64,000 nucleotides of DNA from a candidate division CSSED10-310 bacterium (GTDB taxonomy: Bacteria; CSSED10-310). This document shows, piece after piece, positions 9,076 through 17,397 of this stretch (positions within the stretch are counted from its first letter, which is position 1; each line of letters begins with the position of its first letter). The notes below the pieces were generated by a model. The model was given only the letters and a program-made list of their open reading frames with translations, searched no databases and had not been told where the DNA came from. The stretch is taken from the NCBI GenBank assembly GCA_016931515.1, contig JAFGEQ010000006.1:1-64000 (forward strand), written 5' to 3'. The position numbers were made by a program, and so were the translations under genes.

Positions 9076-9435
9076 TTACTCCGCGTTGCCTTCGGATCCT
9101 CCGATCGACTCCAGGGTTTCCCAGATACGATTGCCATCCTCCAGCGATTGATCAAACTCAAAACGCAGTTCAGGTATATAGCGGAGTTCCAGTTTGGCTC
9201 CCAACTCACGTCGAATAAAACCACATGCGCTGTCGAGACCCTTCCGGATCGGATCAGGATCCGGATTGATACCCATAACAGAATAATAAATGTAGGCAAT
9301 CCGGATATCCTTCGTAACTCGACAGGCAGTAATCGTCACATACTGAAGACGGGGATCGGATATACGCGTTTTCAGAATATTGGCGACTTCCCGTACAATA
9401 ACGTCAGCAACCCTTTCGCATCTGTATTGTTTCAT
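9076..9435 (-). CDS. rbfA: 30S ribosome-binding factor A
   Basis: 119 residues. This is a small KH-like protein needed for late 16S rRNA processing and 30S maturation. Family features are the opening RCERVADVIVREVANILKT, the DPRLQYVTITACRVTKDIRIAYIYYSV strand region and RRELGAKLELRYIPELRFEFD. AAGGA precedes the ATG. It sits between the DUF503 gene and truB, the classical infB-rbfA-truB order. Confidence 0.97.
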   Translation of the reverse strand: MKQYRCERVADVIVREVANILKTRISDPRLQYVTITACRVTKDIRIAYIYYSVMGINPDPDPIRKGLDSACGFIRRELGAKLELRYIPELRFEFDQSLEDGNRIWETLESIGGSEGNAE

Positions 9436-9470
9436 GGTTGATCCTTCTTCAATGCTGTTCGGAACTTCGG

Positions 9471-9752
9471 TTAGATGACTTCCGTGCGAATTTCCGAAAC
9501 GACGACTCTTCCGTCTGACTCGATTTGTCGGATCACACTGGCCATTAATCCATCCAGATATGCACGGTCATTACTGATGCACGTAAAACCCAGCTCCGAT
9601 TTCTGCCATATGTCCAGGTGATCCATTTCAGCAATAGAAATGTTAAAACGCGCTTTCAAACGATCCTTGATCGATTTCACAACCCTGCGTTTGTCTTTCA
9701 AAGAAGCAGCACCATGTATATTAAACTCTATATAACAGACTCCAACCGGCAT
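9471..9752 (-). CDS. DUF503 (YlxP-like) protein
   Basis: 93 residues. The sequence matches the DUF503/YlxP family: GVCYIEFNIHGAASLKDKRRVVKSIKDRLKARFN, then DxWQKSELGF and a C-terminal RQIESDGRVVVSEIRTEV. Members lie between infB and rbfA in many bacteria, exactly as here. A role in ribosome maturation has been suggested for YlxP, but the biochemical function is not established. It starts five bases after the infB stop, with GGAG nine bases before the ATG. Confidence 0.92.
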   Translation of the reverse strand: MPVGVCYIEFNIHGAASLKDKRRVVKSIKDRLKARFNISIAEMDHLDIWQKSELGFTCISNDRAYLDGLMASVIRQIESDGRVVVSEIRTEVI

Positions 9753-9757
9753 GCGGT

Positions 9758-11707
9758 TCAGCTCCGGGCTACTTCTTCAGACCCAAAGCACTCAATAATA
9801 TCCCCAACCTGGATGTCATTGTAGTTTTCGAGACTAATTCCACATTCATATCCCTGCGTCACTTCTTTGGCATCATCCTTGAAACGGCGCAGTGCTGCAA
9901 TCTTCCCTTCCCACAAAACATTGTTTTCCCGTAACACTCGAACCGAAGCAGCCCGTCTGATTTTTCCTGATGTCACATAAGATCCTGCTATCGTACCCAT
10001 CTTGGACACATGGAAAACCTGCCGAACTTCCGCCGTCCCAAGTACCACTTCCTGATAAACCGGTTCCAGCATACCTTCCAATGCGGCTTTGATATCATTA
10101 ATCAGATCATAAATAATCCGGTATGTTCGGATCTCGACATGCTCCTTTGCTGCAAGCTTTCTGGTTGAGCTGGTTGCACGTACATTAAACCCGATAACAA
10201 CGGCATTTGATGCGGATGCCAGGTTAATATCGTTGTCTGTAATCGAGCCGACGCCCTTATGAATGATCTTGATTTTGACATCACCTACATCCATCTTGAC
10301 CAGTGATTCCTCAATTGCCTCTAAGGAGCCTTGCACATCCGATTTGACAACTGTTTTCAGCTCTTTAACAGCACCAGTCTGTACTTTCGCAAATAAATCC
10401 TCGAACGAAATTTTTGTCGTTATCGGCTGGTTTTTTTGCTGAAGTTCATTCAGCTTCTGCTGGACCATCTCACGAGCGACTTTTTCATTACTTACGACAA
10501 GGAATGAATCCCCCGCTGAGGGAAGTTCAGTCATTCCCAACACTTCAACCGGGGTTGATGGTGTCGCTTCAGGTATATTTTTGCCCTGCCAGTCGATCAA
10601 CGCCCGTATCTTTCCCGAGTGAATCCCGCTTACAATCGCATCACCGATTCGCAGGGTCCCCCGATTAATCAGCACTGTTGCGACCGGACCCTTACCCTTG
10701 TCCAATCGGGATTCAATGACAATCCCTTCTGCAGGAGCATCGAAGATTGTTTTCAAATCCATGACTTCCGATTGAATCAGAATCATTTCAAGCAATTCTG
10801 TAATTCCGATTCTCTGCTTCGCCGAGATCTCCACCATCTGCGTGCTCCCACCCCATTCCTCCGGAACCAGATTGTGCGCGACCAGGCTGTTTTTCACTCG
10901 ATCAACATCGGCATTCGGCTTATCAATCTTGTTGATAGCAACGATTATCGGTACACCCGCAGCTCGGGCATGATTGATCGCTTCAATGGTCTGTGGCATC
11001 ACACCATCATCAGCCGCAACAATCAGAATGACAATGTCCGTTACGCTAGCACCGCGAGCCCGTAATTGTGTAAACGCTTCATGGCCCGGTGTGTCCAGGA
11101 AAACAACTCGACCTTCCTTCAGATCCACATAGGACGCACCAATATGTTGCGTGATACCACCGGCTTCCCTCTCCGCTACCTGAGTTGCGCGGATAGCATC
11201 CAACAACGTAGTTTTCCCATGATCAACATGACCCATAACGGTAACAACGGGAGGACGGATTTGGAGCTTTGTCTGATCGATATCCTCTACCGGTGTTTCT
11301 TCCACAATGACTATCCGATAACCCAGCTTCTCAGCCAATTGCTCGGCAGTTTCGTCATCCAATGTGGCCGTTAAAGGGATAACTTTCCCCATTTTTATCA
11401 GAGTTTGAAGAATACCGGGACCACTCATCTTGAGCGCGGATGCGAACTCCATCACCGTAATCTTGCCTTCCAGGAGAATCTCATCTCCCAGGACCTCAAT
11501 TCGTTGACGAGGTTCCGGTTCAATCGGCGATGTGTGTGATTCCGGCGCTTGCTCCGGATTGCTCCCGTACTCATCCCGCATCAGCGCTACAGTATCATCG
11601 TCGAGTTCATCAGACTGTTTTTTCACAGTCAGACCTTCTTTCTTTAACCTGGCCAGAAGGTCTTTGCCCGTTACGCCCAATTCTTTTGCAAGATCACTTA
11701 CCTTCAT
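9758..11707 (-). CDS. infB: Translation initiation factor IF-2
   Basis: 649 residues. This GTPase brings initiator tRNA to the 30S subunit. An N-terminal IF2N motif ([21 protein letters not shown]) is followed by only ~50 residues of linker, so this is a short form lacking the long repetitive N-terminus of many IF-2 proteins. A second IF2N-like helix set lies at ~80-130. The G domain carries GHVDHGKTT (159-167), DTPGHEAF and NKIDKPNAD. Domains II-IV follow, with [15 protein letters not shown] near the C-terminus. AGGTGA lies seven bases before the ATG. It is between nusA and the DUF503 gene. Confidence 0.98.
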   Translation of the reverse strand: MKVSDLAKELGVTGKDLLARLKKEGLTVKKQSDELDDDTVALMRDEYGSNPEQAPESHTSPIEPEPRQRIEVLGDEILLEGKITVMEFASALKMSGPGILQTLIKMGKVIPLTATLDDETAEQLAEKLGYRIVIVEETPVEDIDQTKLQIRPPVVTVMGHVDHGKTTLLDAIRATQVAEREAGGITQHIGASYVDLKEGRVVFLDTPGHEAFTQLRARGASVTDIVILIVAADDGVMPQTIEAINHARAAGVPIIVAINKIDKPNADVDRVKNSLVAHNLVPEEWGGSTQMVEISAKQRIGITELLEMILIQSEVMDLKTIFDAPAEGIVIESRLDKGKGPVATVLINRGTLRIGDAIVSGIHSGKIRALIDWQGKNIPEATPSTPVEVLGMTELPSAGDSFLVVSNEKVAREMVQQKLNELQQKNQPITTKISFEDLFAKVQTGAVKELKTVVKSDVQGSLEAIEESLVKMDVGDVKIKIIHKGVGSITDNDINLASASNAVVIGFNVRATSSTRKLAAKEHVEIRTYRIIYDLINDIKAALEGMLEPVYQEVVLGTAEVRQVFHVSKMGTIAGSYVTSGKIRRAASVRVLRENNVLWEGKIAALRRFKDDAKEVTQGYECGISLENYNDIQVGDIIECFGSEEVARS

Positions 11708-11753
11708 GTTTTATTCACCTCTCGGTTCGAATGAAGCCGAATTATACATCCCG

Positions 11754-13115
11754 TCAGTCAATATCGGCAAGCGGTTCAGCAGAATCTCCATCAATAACGC
11801 CCTCTTCGCCATCCATCTCGTCATCGTAGTATTCATCTTCCTCATAGTCTTCTTCCGATTTGGCTAATTCAAGAGCCTCCGCCATGATCCTGACCGCGCC
11901 TTCATCGCCGATGTCAGGAAGCCTGCTGATCCAATTGCTGTCACCTTCCGCCAGAGCCGAGAAATTTAAATATCGCTCCGTCAGCAAGTGAGCTATTGAT
12001 TCGGATACACCGGTTAAACGTTTGAATTTATTGACCGCTTCTTCAGTTTTAATTTTTGAAAGCTCACGAGAACGCTCCATTTCCGTCTCGCTCTGAATCT
12101 CCAGTTTCCACCCTGTGAGTTTGGCGGCTAATCGCACATTCTGTCCCTTCTTCCCAATCGCCAGAGACAACATATCGTCAGACACAACAATCGTCGCAGA
12201 ATTCTGATCCGAACGCAGATCGACACGACTGACTTGCGCAGGCGACAACGCGTGCGAGATAAAAATTACAGGATCCTCTGTCCAAGGTATGATATCGATA
12301 TTTTCACCTCTCAGCTCGCGCACAACCGATTGAACACGGGCTCCCTTAATTCCAACGCAAGCGCCTACCGGATCCACGTTATAGTCATGCGATACAACAC
12401 AGATTTTTGACCGACCTCCTGCTTCACGAACACATGACTTGATCTCAACAATCTGATCATATATCTCCGGAACCTCATTCTCGAACAGTTTTTCTATCAA
12501 TTTTGGATTCGTTCGGGATAACCATAACTGGGGTCCAGGTTTGTCCTTTCGTACTTCAATCAAAAGCGCTTTTATTCGATCTCCCCTCCGGAAATGATCT
12601 CGAGGTGATTGTTCATTGCGTGGCAGAATCGCCTCCCCCTTGCCCAGATCGACATAGACGTTGTTTCTTTCAATCCTCATCACAAGACCGTTCACAAGCT
12701 CATTGACCCGGTTTTTGTAATGATCATAGACAATCTCCCGTTCCGCATCACGGACCCTCTGCATGATCACCTGCTTCGCCGACTGGGCGGCAATTCGTCC
12801 CAACTCCGCAAAATCCCGCCGTATTTCGATCTCTTCTCCGGGTTCCACGTCTGCAAAAATTTCACGTGCCTTGTCCAGGGAGATCTCCCTTTCGGGATTC
12901 GCAACGATCTCGACAACTGTTTTTAATGAATACAATTCGATTTTTCCGGTTTCTCTATTCAAATGCGCTTCCAGTGTCTCGTTACTTCCCAAGTGTTTTC
13001 TGGCGGCGTGAACGATCGATGCCTCGATCGCTTCGATCAACACTTCCCGATCGATACCTTTTTCGCGACCCAATTGGTCGATTATCTGCAGCATTTCACT
13101 ACTATGCTCGTTCAT
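11754..13115 (-). CDS. nusA: Transcription termination/antitermination factor NusA
   Basis: 453 residues. NusA binds RNA polymerase and RNA to modulate pausing, termination and antitermination. An N-terminal RNAP-binding domain (~1-130), an S1 domain (GLVMRIERNNVYVDLGKGEAILPRNEQ split around ~140-165) and tandem KH domains (VGACVGIKGARVQSVVREL; LSLAIGKKGQNVRLAAKLTGW) are visible. A short helix-hairpin-helix-like segment follows (~365-425), and the protein ends in a very acidic tail (EEDYEEDEYYDDEMDGEEG). GGGAGA precedes the ATG. It is the second gene of the rimP-nusA-infB group. Confidence 0.97.
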   Translation of the reverse strand: MNEHSSEMLQIIDQLGREKGIDREVLIEAIEASIVHAARKHLGSNETLEAHLNRETGKIELYSLKTVVEIVANPEREISLDKAREIFADVEPGEEIEIRRDFAELGRIAAQSAKQVIMQRVRDAEREIVYDHYKNRVNELVNGLVMRIERNNVYVDLGKGEAILPRNEQSPRDHFRRGDRIKALLIEVRKDKPGPQLWLSRTNPKLIEKLFENEVPEIYDQIVEIKSCVREAGGRSKICVVSHDYNVDPVGACVGIKGARVQSVVRELRGENIDIIPWTEDPVIFISHALSPAQVSRVDLRSDQNSATIVVSDDMLSLAIGKKGQNVRLAAKLTGWKLEIQSETEMERSRELSKIKTEEAVNKFKRLTGVSESIAHLLTERYLNFSALAEGDSNWISRLPDIGDEGAVRIMAEALELAKSEEDYEEDEYYDDEMDGEEGVIDGDSAEPLADID

Positions 13116-13152
13116 GTCTTTCTCCCTGTTTCAGAAAGTGAAAAGCGACCCG

Positions 13153-13608
13153 CTATTCGTGAAGATTCAGTTGTTTGACATTGGAGAATGGAACCACAAT
13201 GTCACCGACTTCATCGGTCATAATATGCAATGGATCGGAGTCATTCTGAAGAATACCGATCCAGACCGTTCGATCTTGCAGTGCTTCAATTAAACGTATT
13301 TTTATCCGGCGGCCAATGAACCGCGGAAGATCCTGCGATATTCGGATCAGGCGGCGAAAACCCGGTGAAGAAACTTCAAGCACATAGGCATCGGAGATCG
13401 GATCTTCCAGATCCATCCGTCTGGCAAGTTGACGACTGAATTGAGTGCAATCATCGATGCTGACCGACTGATCCAAACGGTCCAATGTGATTCGTAATTC
13501 ATGTCGCCGCTGGTGGCGGATAAATCGAACCTCCAGAAGACTCATCCCCAGGGATTCCGCTACTGATTCCGCCAGAACAGCCACGATCTGTTCAACTTCC
13601 TTGTTCAA
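13153..13608 (-). CDS. rimP: Ribosome maturation factor RimP
   Basis: 151 residues from the chosen start. RimP assists 30S maturation. The N-terminal alpha/beta domain (VEQIVAVLAESVAESLGMSLLEVRFIR, LRITLDR, VSIDDCTQFSRQLARRMD, YVLEVSSPGFRRLI) is clear, and a C-terminal SH3-like domain follows (GRRIKIRLIEAL...WIGIL). I place the start at TTG 13608 because TGGAG lies about seven bases upstream and the family begins here. The longer in-frame extension to 13659 would be encoded across a terminator-like hairpin and has no SD. It heads the nusA-infB operon. Confidence 0.93.
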   Translation of the reverse strand: MNKEVEQIVAVLAESVAESLGMSLLEVRFIRHQRRHELRITLDRLDQSVSIDDCTQFSRQLARRMDLEDPISDAYVLEVSSPGFRRLIRISQDLPRFIGRRIKIRLIEALQDRTVWIGILQNDSDPLHIMTDEVGDIVVPFSNVKQLNLHE

Positions 13609-13633
13609 CCAAATTCTCCAATCCCCAACCTGT

Positions 13634-13660
13634 AAAAAAAGAGTGGGCGCCAGGCCCACT
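13634..13660 (-). terminator. Terminator-like hairpin in the rimP leader (candidate attenuator)
   Basis: On the minus strand a 7-bp stem AGTGGGC/GCCCACT with a 5-base loop is followed by C and seven T residues. It sits about 25 bases before the rimP start and after no minus-strand gene. It would therefore end transcripts from a promoter upstream of rimP, or serve as a leader attenuator. Confidence 0.7.
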
Positions 13661-13732
13661 TCCCAGTCAGGTCATAAACTTTTATGCTTCTAGCATAGTA
13701 TCCGCTGTAAATCAACCTTTCTTTTTTTGCAC

Positions 13733-13761
13733 TTGACATCCCACGTTTTCGAGGTTATGTC
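13733..13761 (+). promoter_or_regulatory. Possible sigma-70-type promoter of the zinc-ribbon gene
   Basis: A full TTGACA at 13733-13738 is followed after 17 bases by TATGTC, a weak -10. It lies about 40 bases before the ATG at 13804, and no other element is seen between. Confidence 0.4.
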
Positions 13762-13803
13762 CTTTTCTCGGCTGATCCTTGATGCTTTATTAGGAGGTTC
13801 GTC

Positions 13804-14070
13804 ATGCCGCTGTATGAGTACAAATGTTCAATTTGCGAATACCAGTTTGAAAAACTCGAATCTTTCCATGCAGACGCTTCCACGCGTTGCCCGAAATGCG
13901 GTTCGAATTCAAAAAGAATATTGTCTCTCGGTACGTTTATTTTGAAAGGGAGTGGGTGGTATGCCACGGAGCATCCCAATCGATCCGCTAATTCAAAAGA
14001 TACGAAAGTACCATCATCCTGTGGCTCACAATGTGAGTCGTGCTGTGGGACAGATCAAAAATCAGCCTGA
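13804..14070 (+). CDS. FmdB-family zinc-ribbon protein
   Basis: 88 residues. The opening MPLYEYKCSICEYQFEKLES...STRCPKCGS is the FmdB-type zinc ribbon with two CxxC pairs (C8/C11 and C32/C35 approximately). The SLGTFILKGSGWYATE segment is also typical of the family. A Cys-rich tail (CGSQCESCCG) follows and could form a further metal site. FmdB proteins are described as putative regulators, without firm function. AGGAGG lies six bases before the ATG. The 3' end overlaps the convergent Ppx/GppA gene by 16 bases. Confidence 0.9.
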   Translation: MPLYEYKCSICEYQFEKLESFHADASTRCPKCGSNSKRILSLGTFILKGSGWYATEHPNRSANSKDTKVPSSCGSQCESCCGTDQKSA

Positions 14071-14975
14071 AGAAGTTCCTGTAACCGTCCAAAGCGTATT
14101 CCCCGTTCACTGATCCGGATCTCCTGAATATTCAGGATTTCAAGTAACATCGACAACAACACCCCGCCATTGACAATGATACCCTCTCTTCCGGGTTCCA
14201 TGCCATGAATTTTGCCGCGCGCGTCGTCACTTAGAGCCCAAAGACGGCGCGTAGTATCCAATATGGTTTCGACAGACATGACCAATCCATGCAAATCTCC
14301 AGGTATATATACCTGAATTCCCGCTCCTACAGCACCCAGCGTCGTCATCGTGCCACCGAGTATGACCGCACCGGAATACTTAACCTTCAGCCTCTCGCCG
14401 AGATGCTCCATCCACATTCGTTGTGCAGCTTTCCTGAGTCCATTAAAGCCATTTGTCACCTCATCAATGATCTGGATATCAACACCCGCTCCGATCGGAT
14501 AACTGACGACATGAATCGTTCCACACTTGTCGATATCGATCAATTCCGTTGAACCGCCGCCAAAATCGATCAGGATATCGCCGTCTTTTAACAGATCACG
14601 GGACCCCATACCTGCCAGTTCACCCTCTCTCGATGGACTTAGAATTTCCGGAGTTACACCGGAAACAATCTTCAATCGTTCAAGAAATTCTGCGCTGTTG
14701 ATTGCTTGTCGGAGAGTCTGCGTACAAAGACATGCACCCTCTTCCCAATGAAATGCTTTGGCCTGATCAAGAAGATTCTCTACAGCTGTTAACGTGGCAG
14801 CCGCTTTCCTCAAATCGAGAACATTGGAGGAATCCATGGCCTTGCGAAGATTGGATACAATTCCCTTATTGAAGAGGATTTGAAGCCGCCCCTCTGCATC
14901 GATCCCTGCAATAATCAGCCTGACAGAGGCTGATCCAACATCTAGAATAAAAGCTCTTTTCATCGGTATGCTCAT
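14055..14975 (-). CDS. Ppx/GppA-family phosphatase
   Basis: 306 residues. The ASKHA-fold signature is present: an N-terminal phosphate loop (FILDVGSASVRLIIAG) and a second loop (ILIDFGGGSTELIDID, ~135-150). A glutamate-rich SREGELAG stretch typical of exopolyphosphatase and pppGpp phosphohydrolase comes before the second loop. It would hydrolyse inorganic polyphosphate or pppGpp; the two cannot be separated here. Its length matches short single-module members without the HD-like C-terminal domain. AGGGGA lies six bases before the ATG. An inverted repeat at 15002-15019, just upstream, is a candidate operator. Confidence 0.92.
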   Translation of the reverse strand: MSIPMKRAFILDVGSASVRLIIAGIDAEGRLQILFNKGIVSNLRKAMDSSNVLDLRKAAATLTAVENLLDQAKAFHWEEGACLCTQTLRQAINSAEFLERLKIVSGVTPEILSPSREGELAGMGSRDLLKDGDILIDFGGGSTELIDIDKCGTIHVVSYPIGAGVDIQIIDEVTNGFNGLRKAAQRMWMEHLGERLKVKYSGAVILGGTMTTLGAVGAGIQVYIPGDLHGLVMSVETILDTTRRLWALSDDARGKIHGMEPGREGIIVNGGVLLSMLLEILNIQEIRISERGIRFGRLQELLQADF

Positions 14976-15001
14976 CGAAAATCCCCTGACCGACCCCCAA
15001 C

Positions 15002-15019
15002 CGTATCATAATTGATACG
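15002..15019. promoter_or_regulatory. Inverted repeat upstream of the Ppx/GppA gene, candidate operator
   Basis: CGTATCA and TGATACG are perfect 7-base arms around TAAT. On the minus strand the repeat contains TATGAT, a good -10 hexamer, 27 bases before the gene's start region, but no clear -35 is seen. Confidence 0.4.
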
Positions 15020-15125
15020 CCACTGTGTTATTTTTGTTACGTACCGTATTCAGCATCAAAGGCAGAAACAGTATTGCATTGTTCCAATACATTATACAAT
15101 AAGGATTTTTCCAAAACAGTGACAA

Positions 15126-15142
15126 TTGGCATAAAAAATGCT
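15126..15142 (+). promoter_or_regulatory. Possible sigma-54 promoter of lpxC
   Basis: TTGGCATAAAAAATGCT keeps the -24 GG and -12 GC spaced by exactly ten bases, TGGCA in the -24 half and TGC in the -12 half. The predicted start would be near 15153, leaving a leader of about 50 bases before lpxC. A sigma-70 -10-like TACAAT at 15095 is an alternative upstream. Confidence 0.45.
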
Positions 15143-15205
15143 TGGACAGGCTCAGGATGAGTATGCTTTTATATGCATGCCCTAACTGATAGGTGACAGA
15201 AGATA

Positions 15206-16132
15206 ATGAATTTACAACGAACACTGGCAAAATCGATTTCTTTCTCCGGCATCGGTCTCCATTCGGGCAAACCCATCCATTGCGAGTTAAGACCGTCTCG
15301 TCCGGATACCGGTATCGTATTTATTCTTGAAATGAACGGTGGGATTCGTTCCCGAATCCCTGCCCGGTATAAAAATGTTGGCGCACTGAGTTATAATACG
15401 GGTCTTCGGGCTGAGAACGGTGAAATTCTGACAGTTGAGCATCTCCTGAGTGCCTTGCATGGATACGGTATCGATAATTGCGAGGTATGGGTAGACAACA
15501 CGGAAATTCCAGTAATGGACGGTAGTGCTGCACCCTTTATTCTTTTACTGTGCGAAGCTGGAATTGTTCGTCAGGACGCGCCTCGACGGACTGTCCGTCT
15601 CACCCGACCGGTTCGCGTTGGTGATGACAATATGTGGATTGAAGCCGAACCTTCGGATGATGACACCTTATCGATCGAATATACGATTGATTTTGACCAT
15701 CCAAGCATTGGCCGGATGACAGCATCATTCAGTGATGATCCCTATCGGTTCGCCCATGCCGTTGCGCCGGCTCGAACGTTCGGATTTTTAAGAGAGGTGG
15801 AAGTGCTTCGGGCCAGAGGATTGATCCGAGGTGCTAATCTGCAGAATGCTGTTGTTATGGATGATCATCGCATTATTTCAGGTGAAACACGCTTTCAAGA
15901 CGAATTCGTTCGCCATAAAATCCTGGATTTCTGGGGTGACATTGTCCTGCTCGGTCATCCCCTTGTCGCAAAAATCAAAGCCTTCAGAGCTGGGCATCGG
16001 CTGCATGCACAACTAGTCGAAACTCTCCTTAAAACACCGGATTTGCTTGTTCCCGTCGATCAGACAATCCGACATAGAATTCTGCAGTGGGCATCATCGG
16101 GCAATCAACCCGTTCGAGAGACCGTTCAATAA
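15206..16132 (+). CDS. lpxC: UDP-3-O-acyl-N-acetylglucosamine deacetylase
   Basis: 308 residues. It is the zinc enzyme of the committed step of lipid A synthesis. Zinc ligands are visible as His79 (TVEHLLSALHG), His237 and Asp241 (RHKILDFWGD), and a catalytic-type His264 lies in RAGHRLH. GIGLHSGKP opens the first domain, and the conserved TFGFL and GANLQNAVVMDD segments are present. It shows that the host makes lipid A, so it is Gram-negative in envelope type. AGGTGA lies nine bases before the ATG. It is convergent with the HAD gene, six bases away. Confidence 0.98.
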   Translation: MNLQRTLAKSISFSGIGLHSGKPIHCELRPSRPDTGIVFILEMNGGIRSRIPARYKNVGALSYNTGLRAENGEILTVEHLLSALHGYGIDNCEVWVDNTEIPVMDGSAAPFILLLCEAGIVRQDAPRRTVRLTRPVRVGDDNMWIEAEPSDDDTLSIEYTIDFDHPSIGRMTASFSDDPYRFAHAVAPARTFGFLREVEVLRARGLIRGANLQNAVVMDDHRIISGETRFQDEFVRHKILDFWGDIVLLGHPLVAKIKAFRAGHRLHAQLVETLLKTPDLLVPVDQTIRHRILQWASSGNQPVRETVQ

Positions 16133-16138
16133 AGATAT

Positions 16139-16879
16139 TTATATCACGCTGAGTTCCCGCAAATTCAAAAGAGTTGGAATTGCCGAGATATCTCGAATCA
16201 CCGGAACACCGTCCCGTGCATCGTCCTGATAACCCGGGTTAATCCACACGGGTTTGAATCCCGCATCCAGAGCACCAGCCACATCGATATGCCATGTATC
16301 TCCTACGAAAACCACATCTGACCCGGTTAAACCGGGATGCCACGAAAGGGCATAATCGAAAATGGCCCGATGGGGTTTTTTAAAACGGAACTCAGAGGAG
16401 AACAGCAGAGGATTAAAATAGTCGATAATCTCCCATTTCGTAAACATCTGCTTATAAATTATGGCGGGGTGAAAAACATTCGATATCAACCCAATGATCA
16501 ATCCTCTGTCCTGAATTGTTTGTAAAGTCTCTCGCACCATAGGTTTAAGAATAAAACAACTCGTCATAAAATCGATCTGACGCCAGAACTTCTCCTGAAA
16601 AACACTGAATGGTACCTGCTTGCCCAGATATTTCTCAAATTCAACTCGCTCCTGCCGATATGCATCCTCCTGAAGATAATCAGAGCCGTTCCTGGCGGCA
16701 ATCATTGCATCTGTAAACTCGATGTAACCTTCGATCTGAAATTCAGATCCCAAAAATTCCCGCACAATCGGACCATCGAGAGCATGCCGGACCGCCGCCT
16801 CCCGGCTGTAATCATCACTGACATCCATGAGTACACCACCCATGTCGAAATAAACCGCTTTAATTCCATTGAAATCCAT
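16139..16879 (-). CDS. HAD-superfamily hydrolase, subfamily IA type
   Basis: 246 residues. HAD motifs in order: motif I FDMGGVL (nucleophile Asp ~12, with Gly at the +2 position as in many phosphatase-like members), motif II in LISN (~135), motif III KKPHRAIF, and motif IV VFVGDTWHIDVAGALDAG. A helical cap lies between motifs I and II (~20-115). It probably removes phosphate from a small molecule, but the substrate cannot be told from sequence. GAGGTAT precedes the ATG. It is divergent from the SMR-like gene and shows no operon partner. Confidence 0.9.
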   Translation of the reverse strand: MDFNGIKAVYFDMGGVLMDVSDDYSREAAVRHALDGPIVREFLGSEFQIEGYIEFTDAMIAARNGSDYLQEDAYRQERVEFEKYLGKQVPFSVFQEKFWRQIDFMTSCFILKPMVRETLQTIQDRGLIIGLISNVFHPAIIYKQMFTKWEIIDYFNPLLFSSEFRFKKPHRAIFDYALSWHPGLTGSDVVFVGDTWHIDVAGALDAGFKPVWINPGYQDDARDGVPVIRDISAIPTLLNLRELSVI

Positions 16880-17024
16880 TCGATACCTCCTGAGCGAGCA
16901 GTGTAATCATGATGTCATACCCGGTCAACAGGGAGAATCTTGTTTGGGAGCAGATTCATATATGGTAAAGTATTGATGCGTGAGGTGCCGGGAATCGACT
17001 GCTTAAAACATGAGGATTCGATAC

Positions 17025-17396
17025 ATGCATGTACTATTTCTGACGATGGCTTTGGTTTTCAATGCCATGGCGAACATCCTGATGAAAGTTGCGAGTTCGA
17101 AAGGAGCCCTTCCGGGCAACGCAACAATCACCGAAAAATTGTTTGGAATCTACCTCAGTTGGCCTTTTGCCGGGGGTCTGGTCCTCTTCGGATTGAATCT
17201 GTTGTGTTACACATTCGCCCTCTCCCGTATGAATTTATCAGTCGCTTACCCGATTATGGTTGGAGTCGGTTTCACCATTATCGGGATCGCCAGCTGTTTT
17301 TTCTTCCAGGAACGATTGAGTCTGATTCAGATGATGGGCTTATTGCTGATCCTTGTGGGAGTTACTTTAGTTGCACAAACATCCAGCGGAAGTTGA
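17025..17396 (+). CDS. SMR/EamA-like small membrane transporter
   Basis: 123 residues with four predicted membrane helices. They begin near VLFLTMALVFNAMANILMKVAS, WPFAGGLVLFGLNLLCYTFAL, VAYPIMVGVGFTIIGIASCFFF and IQMMGLLLILVGVTLVAQ. The LxxxNLLCYxxALSRMNLSVAYP pattern is that of the small multidrug resistance/DMT group, including lipid-carrier flippases such as ArnE/F. The membrane-embedded Glu of drug-exporting SMR proteins is absent from helix 1, which argues against an EmrE-type pump. I chose ATG 17025 because GAGG lies about nine bases upstream; an ATG 15 bases earlier has no SD. One base separates it from the next gene's ATG. Confidence 0.8.
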   Translation: MHVLFLTMALVFNAMANILMKVASSKGALPGNATITEKLFGIYLSWPFAGGLVLFGLNLLCYTFALSRMNLSVAYPIMVGVGFTIIGIASCFFFQERLSLIQMMGLLLILVGVTLVAQTSSGS

Positions 17397-17397
17397 A

